In this document: one piece after another, positions 59,936 to 64,000 of the stretch
Numbering within the stretch: position 1 is the stretch's first letter
Layout: every line of letters begins with the position of its first letter
Translations under genes and position numbers: made by a program
Source: Cryptomeria japonica
Taxonomy: Eukaryota > Streptophyta > Pinopsida > Cupressales > Cupressaceae
NCBI RefSeq assembly: GCF_030272615.1
Contig: NC_081413.1
Span: forward strand, 560,831,445 to 560,895,444
Length of the DNA: 64,000 nucleotides
Reading direction: 5' to 3'
The notes under the pieces: generated by a model
The model's input: the letters and a program-made list of their open reading frames with translations, nothing else
Databases searched by the model: none
Told to the model about the DNA's origin: nothing

Positions 59936-61232
59936 GTACTGAGAGGGGAGGGGTGATTCAGTACTTCAAATCCTTTTTTCAACAATATTTTTACTATTAT
60001 GCATAAACCACAAATTGTTGTAACATAACATAAACCCAAAACAAATAAATAACAATCATACATGATTCACTCCATAACACATATATTTTGGTTACGCAGA
60101 AACTCTTGGTTAGAGAGAAAAAAATGTGGTGGGGATGGCACCCACAACTTCACTACTGCAATAATTAAGGTTGCTCGGTTAGAGCTACATGTTCAGCTAT
60201 TTTTGATAGCTTACCCTATTAGGAGTATCAAGATATATTAGATCTACCTTGCTAAAGGATTTTACAACACTTAAACAAAATGTTGCACCTGGTTAGAGGC
60301 TTTACAATTTATAGACTTAGTTAGAGTCTTTTACCTTGTTAAAGGTTTCTCTTACAACTTCAAAATATTTCAATAAAATCTTTACAAATATCTGCAACTT
60401 TACATCTAGAATGTTATAGTAGGTTCTATGTGCTCAAAATAAGATTACCTTGCTTATAGCATACCTCAATAACCCATAAAGTAACTCAGTAAACCCTTCT
60501 ATTTACTCTGTTCTTTGAGTGTTCTCTGAAATCCTTCTCGGTGACCTCTATGTCTCTGTAACAGTCATAACACTTAGTGTTTTCTTATGTATCACACATG
60601 TCTTGCTTCATACACCTTTGTATATCTCTGTCTATCACACTTTTATCCTTAATCCATGCTGTATAAATAGATCTCTTATGTCGGTGATCTGATTCATTGC
60701 TTCGATCTTACAAACATGATTTATCGAATGAATAACTATATAAAATATTTCATTGGTTAGATGACCTCAAAATCATACACAATCTTTAAGTACAATTTCC
60801 AATGTGATAATGGTTCTATGTTCCTCGATCTTGTAACATGCTTTCCCATGTGTGTCTAGAATCAATGAATCTGGTAAGACGTTTCACTCGGTGTATATCA
60901 ACTTGGTGTATCATTATTTCTGCTTGGTAGACATGGAATGTTACTCGGTAGACAGCTTGGTGCATACTAGGCTCTGTGACTACTTTCTTCTATAACCAAC
61001 TATTCTGTACATACCAACTGAATGTTTCAGTAGTAGTAACTGACTAGAGTATATAGAATGACTTTGGATATAAAACTAATGGCAACTTGATAAGTCATAA
61101 CACACCTATGCTCCTAGATCTTGTGAGAGACAAATTCAAACCTGAACCAGTTACCACGCCAACTCTAGTTCTAACTCCCACTCCAACTCCAGCTCCTATC
61201 ATTGTTATAAATTGAATTCAATGGTTTTGATG
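59936..61232 (-). repeat. Unresolved segment, perhaps a minus-strand copia-type LTR
   Basis: The sequence begins TGTACTGAGAGGGGAGGGG. Its reverse complement resembles the C-rich end of the copia LTR seen at 8888-8932. CTCGGT-type words recur inside (about 60175, 60887, 60953). It lies between the LINE B ORF1 start and the right target duplication. It could be a solo LTR within LINE B or part of the LINE 5' end. No flanking duplication was found. Confidence 0.4.
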
Positions 61233-61269
61233 TATTCATTATGTATTGTTTAACTATAAGCAAGTTATT
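61233..61269. repeat. Right target duplication of LINE B plus satellite remnant
   Basis: TATTCATTATGTATTGTTT (61233-61251) repeats 31764-31782. TAACTATAAGCAAGTTAT then continues the 28.8-31.3 kb satellite unit in the right order. This confirms that everything between is inserted sequence. The unit is cut again at about 61269 by LINE C. Confidence 0.88.
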
Positions 61270-61549
61270 AATAGTCATATTTCCATCAACAATGCGAGAG
61301 CAGGAGAAGGGAGCGACTTTGAATTTGAATTCAGGCTAGGGTGGGAAACCCTACAATGGACAGGAAAACCAAGGGGAGAGAAAAAAAGATGATTCCTGAG
61401 ATTTCCCTAATTCCTATGAGCCAAATGGAAAGGACTCGGTGGATGGGGACCCACACATAGGCAACAAGCCCAAAAATTTTGATGGGGAGAATGGAGAATG
61501 ACGTATTGAAGATAGCCCAAGGTAGTGACCTGGTTGAAGGGATATCGGT

Positions 61550-62530
61550 CAGTCTTGGACTACTCTATTTGGTGTCAAACTGAGTGGAAAGTCCTTGCTC
61601 CCTCTAGCTAGTATTATCTCAAACCCAGAAAAAGGTAGATTATCTATTGAAATTCTAGACCTAGTTAATGAGCATAATATTAACCTTATGGCAATGGCAC
61701 TAGTGGGAAAATTTTTAGGCCCGAGGCAAAATATTGATGTTGTTAGGGCAGTTTCTAAATGCAAATGGGTGCTTAAAAGTCAAGTGGAGATCACTACTAT
61801 GTCCAAAGGGGCATTGTCAATGGATTTTTCATGTAAGGAAGACAAGTCAATGGTGCTTTGTGATGGTCCTTGGCTGATCAGAAAATCAATGCTTGCTTTG
61901 CAAAAAAGGACCCCTAAGATGGACCTAAATGAATTCTTTTTTGTACAAGCTCCAGTTTAGGTTAGACTGTTAGGCCTTCCCCTAGATTTCTAGGTTGAAT
62001 ATATCTTTAAAGGAATTGCTATCTCCTTTGGGGAACTCCTATCTATGGATCCTATCACAACTGCTAGAAGAAGACTTACCTTTTCTAGGATTTGTGTGGG
62101 AGTTACGCAAGGCATGAATATGCCATTATCTATCGATATTAATTCTAGATTGAGAAAATAGAACCAACCAATAGAATATGAAAGTGTCCCTTTCACTTGT
62201 TTTCATTGTAAGAAATCAAGGCATACAACTAGGAAATGCCCTCTTCAAGTTGTCAAAGAGAGAAAATAAAGAAAAGGCTTTGCAATGGAAAGCAAAAAAC
62301 CCTATTAAGCAACTTGAGATTTATAAAAAAGAGAAAATGATTGAAGAGGCCCAGAGTGTCATCATCCCTAATACTGTTGAACAAAAAGAGAATATTAATA
62401 TTGAAATCCTAGAAAAACCTTTCCTTAAAGATGGTAAAGAGGATCAAATAGGAAAAGACGAGAAAGAACGACAAGATACTAATCAGGAGGATCAACAAAG
62501 TGATAATCTGGAAGATGGACAAATATAGGT
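61550..62530 (+). pseudogene. LINE C ORF1: DUF4283 and intact CCHC knuckle
   Basis: The first frame (61595-61960) reads INLMAMALVGKFLGPRQNID, ALSMDFSCKEDKSMVLCDGP, LALQKRTPKMDLNEFFFVQA and a TAG at VWVRLLGLPLDF. A second TAG stands at the DFW Trp. After a third TAG at KW, the text IEYESVPFTCFHCKKSRHTT and RKCPLQ gives an intact CX2CX4HX4C. The basic, Glu-rich tail (to 62528) is in a shifted frame. All three Trp stops are TGG to TAG. This protein would bind LINE RNA. Confidence 0.85.
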
Positions 62531-63025
62531 GATGTTACAGGCCAAGGAGGAAGCAGATTTGAATCATATTTTGGAAAACTCCATTAGAGACGACCATAGA
62601 CTTGACTAAGAGGAAGCCTAGAAGTGTTTGATCCTTGGAAGAATCTCATTGTTAGAATCACAACAATCAGTGGAGATGGTGAAATCCACCTTCTAGTAGT
62701 CCCCAATGACCACACCACTTAATATAAGTACTAAGTGGGTTGAGGTTGAAGATATTGACCAGAAGATAACCACCTAGAATATCCAAGAGGAAGATTGCCA
62801 GATAAGTGAAGTAGTGGATCGTAAGAGAGAGGGCAAAAATGGGCCAAAATCTACCCCTAGGCTACTCCAGTCAAGACAAGAAACCAAACCAAAACCGACA
62901 TGGATTTTAACCCCTCTACTCCTGGGAGGAAAAAAGAAAGCCAAATCAGAGATCGAGAGGCAAGCAAGAATATAGTGGATGGTACTCAACTCGCCATGCA
63001 TGAGGTATGTTCCCTAGTTAGAAAA

Positions 63026-63789
63026 TGGAATTTATTTCATGTAATATACATGGACTGAATAGTCCACATAAATAGGATGTTCTTAGAAATTTTATCAGAT
63101 AACATAAATTGGACATTGTTGTTATCCAATAAATTAAAATGATAAAAGAGAAAGTAGAGAAGATAAATCTTTTTAAGGATGGGGGAGTTCTAGGTGGTAG
63201 TTCTGACGGTGCTTCTTGAGGCATTGCCATTTTCTAGAATCTAAGGTGGGTTAATGGGGAGCCTATCAAGAAGAATATAAATTTGGCTTTTATCAGGTTT
63301 CATCACCTTCAAGATGGCACCTCTTTGCTTTTGACCAATATTTATGCCTCAAATAATAGACTTGGTAGAAGTAAATTCTGGAAGAAGCTGGAATCTATTC
63401 GACCTCTTTATAAGGATGATATGTGGATAGTTACCAGGGACTTCAACACCCCTCTTCGTGACAACAATAAGTTTGGAGGTGTTCCATCTCAGTTAGATAG
63501 AAGAATGGATCTTTTGAACTTTATCAACAACCAAGGTCTACATGATACTGATCTCCAAGGGGCTTATTTTACCTGGACCAACATGAGGATGGGGGAAGAA
63601 CTTATTCAAGTCAGACTTGATAGGGCCCTTATTTCTAATGAGTGGTTTAACCATTATCAGTGCTCCCTATCGGCCTTCAAAACTCATCCACTTGTTTCAC
63701 ACATCCATTCCCTTCTAGCCATACATCACGGACCTTTAATGGAGCTTCCTCGAAAGACTTTTTTATCAAGGATACCCAAACTTCTTTAG
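63026..63789 (+). pseudogene. LINE C endonuclease domain (start of ORF2)
   Basis: It opens MEFISCNIHGLNSPHK, a TAG, and continues with IQxIKM and IAIF. FHHLQDGTSLLLTNIYASNN, MWIVTRDFNTPLRDNN (GDFN has become RDFN) and GAYFTWTNMR follow, then QVRLDRALISNEW. The frame from 63283 is open for 168 codons. A TGA and TAGs break the first 200 bases. The final SDH motif is degenerate (VSHIHS). Confidence 0.86.
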
Positions 63790-63898
63790 GTGACATGCAT
63801 ACTGGCTTGTGTAGTCCACACGCTAGTAAATCTATCTTAGTTCCTTTATCAAGGAAGACAGTCACTCAAGCTACACATCATTCAGTCAAGGAAAAAGG

Positions 63899-64000
63899 CA
63901 ATTACAATCATAAGATAAACCCTCACACATTTGAGGTGGGTGACTTAGTTCTCAGAGAAAATCCTCAAAATCAACAAGATAGAGAGAAGAAGGGCAAGTT
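63899..64000 (+). pseudogene. Gypsy integrase C-terminal fragment, copy D
   Basis: The text NYNHKINPHTFEVGDLVLRE, then NPQNQQDREKKGKF matches 48403-48500 of the complete gypsy element. It begins abruptly and runs off the window. Confidence 0.82.

Larger units (their letters stand above)
61270..63789 (+). mobile_element. LINE C, 5' part, truncated
   Basis: It begins in the satellite remnant and shows 5' leader, ORF1 (DUF4283 plus a CCHC knuckle) and the start of ORF2 (endonuclease). RT and the rest are missing; the next identifiable sequence (from about 63899) is a gypsy integrase tail. It faces away from LINE B, sharing the short satellite remnant between their 5' ends. Confidence 0.85.

Noticed and set aside
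1-63789. Alternative genetic code with TAG read as Trp or Gln
   Set aside because: Both Trp and Gln sites are affected, other lesions (frameshifts, lost catalytic residues) accompany them, and C-to-T decay explains the pattern.

Overview
The window looks like intergenic DNA from a large, repeat-rich plant nuclear genome, most likely a gymnosperm. That assignment is inference, from the AT-rich decayed sequence, the nested old retroelements and the family style of the LINE, Tat-type Ty3/gypsy and plant-mobile-domain (PMD) proteins. There is no bacterial-style operon, CRISPR array or intact rRNA. Only one host-type gene is recognisable, an F-box/LRR gene (minus, 28156-26925) that carries a stop and a frameshift.

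Layout. 1-8932: a Ty1-copia element (integrase, RT, RNase H, PPT, 3' LTR) split by a 4.8 kb insert at 1052-5883. 8933-13432: flank, a truncated Tat-like gypsy copy (10012-12805) and a second copy of the copia LTR tail with its flank. 13433-17099: AT-rich, no convincing gene. 17100-24552: LINE A (+) with ORF1, endonuclease, RT, zf-RVT, RNase H and an extra third ORF. 24553-28156: spacer and the F-box gene. 28380-31370: a diverged satellite of about 235 bp containing a small tRNA-type SINE.

31783-61232 is one nest. LINE B (minus) sits in a satellite unit, flanked by a 19 bp target duplication (TSD) with one mismatch. A complete 16,058 bp Tat-type gypsy element (38143-54200; two 782 bp LTRs; 5 bp TSD) is inserted in LINE B, and a 4,634 bp CACTA-type element (54451-59084; 3 bp TSD TAG) is inserted in LINE B ORF1. 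LINE C (+, 61270-63789) follows head-to-head, and another gypsy integrase tail runs off the end.

Most notable: (i) the gypsy element carries, antisense between pol and the 3' LTR, a PMD-like gene with a predicted 885 bp intron; (ii) LINE A and LINE B share a homologous third ORF downstream of RNase H; (iii) the CACTA-like element contains a 5S-rRNA-like pol III promoter; (iv) in-frame stops are mostly TAG at former Trp and Gln codons, as expected from methylation-driven C-to-T decay; (v) two gypsy copies share at least seven stops. All transposon ORFs here look dead. Everything is by-eye reading; boundaries without a TSD are approximate.
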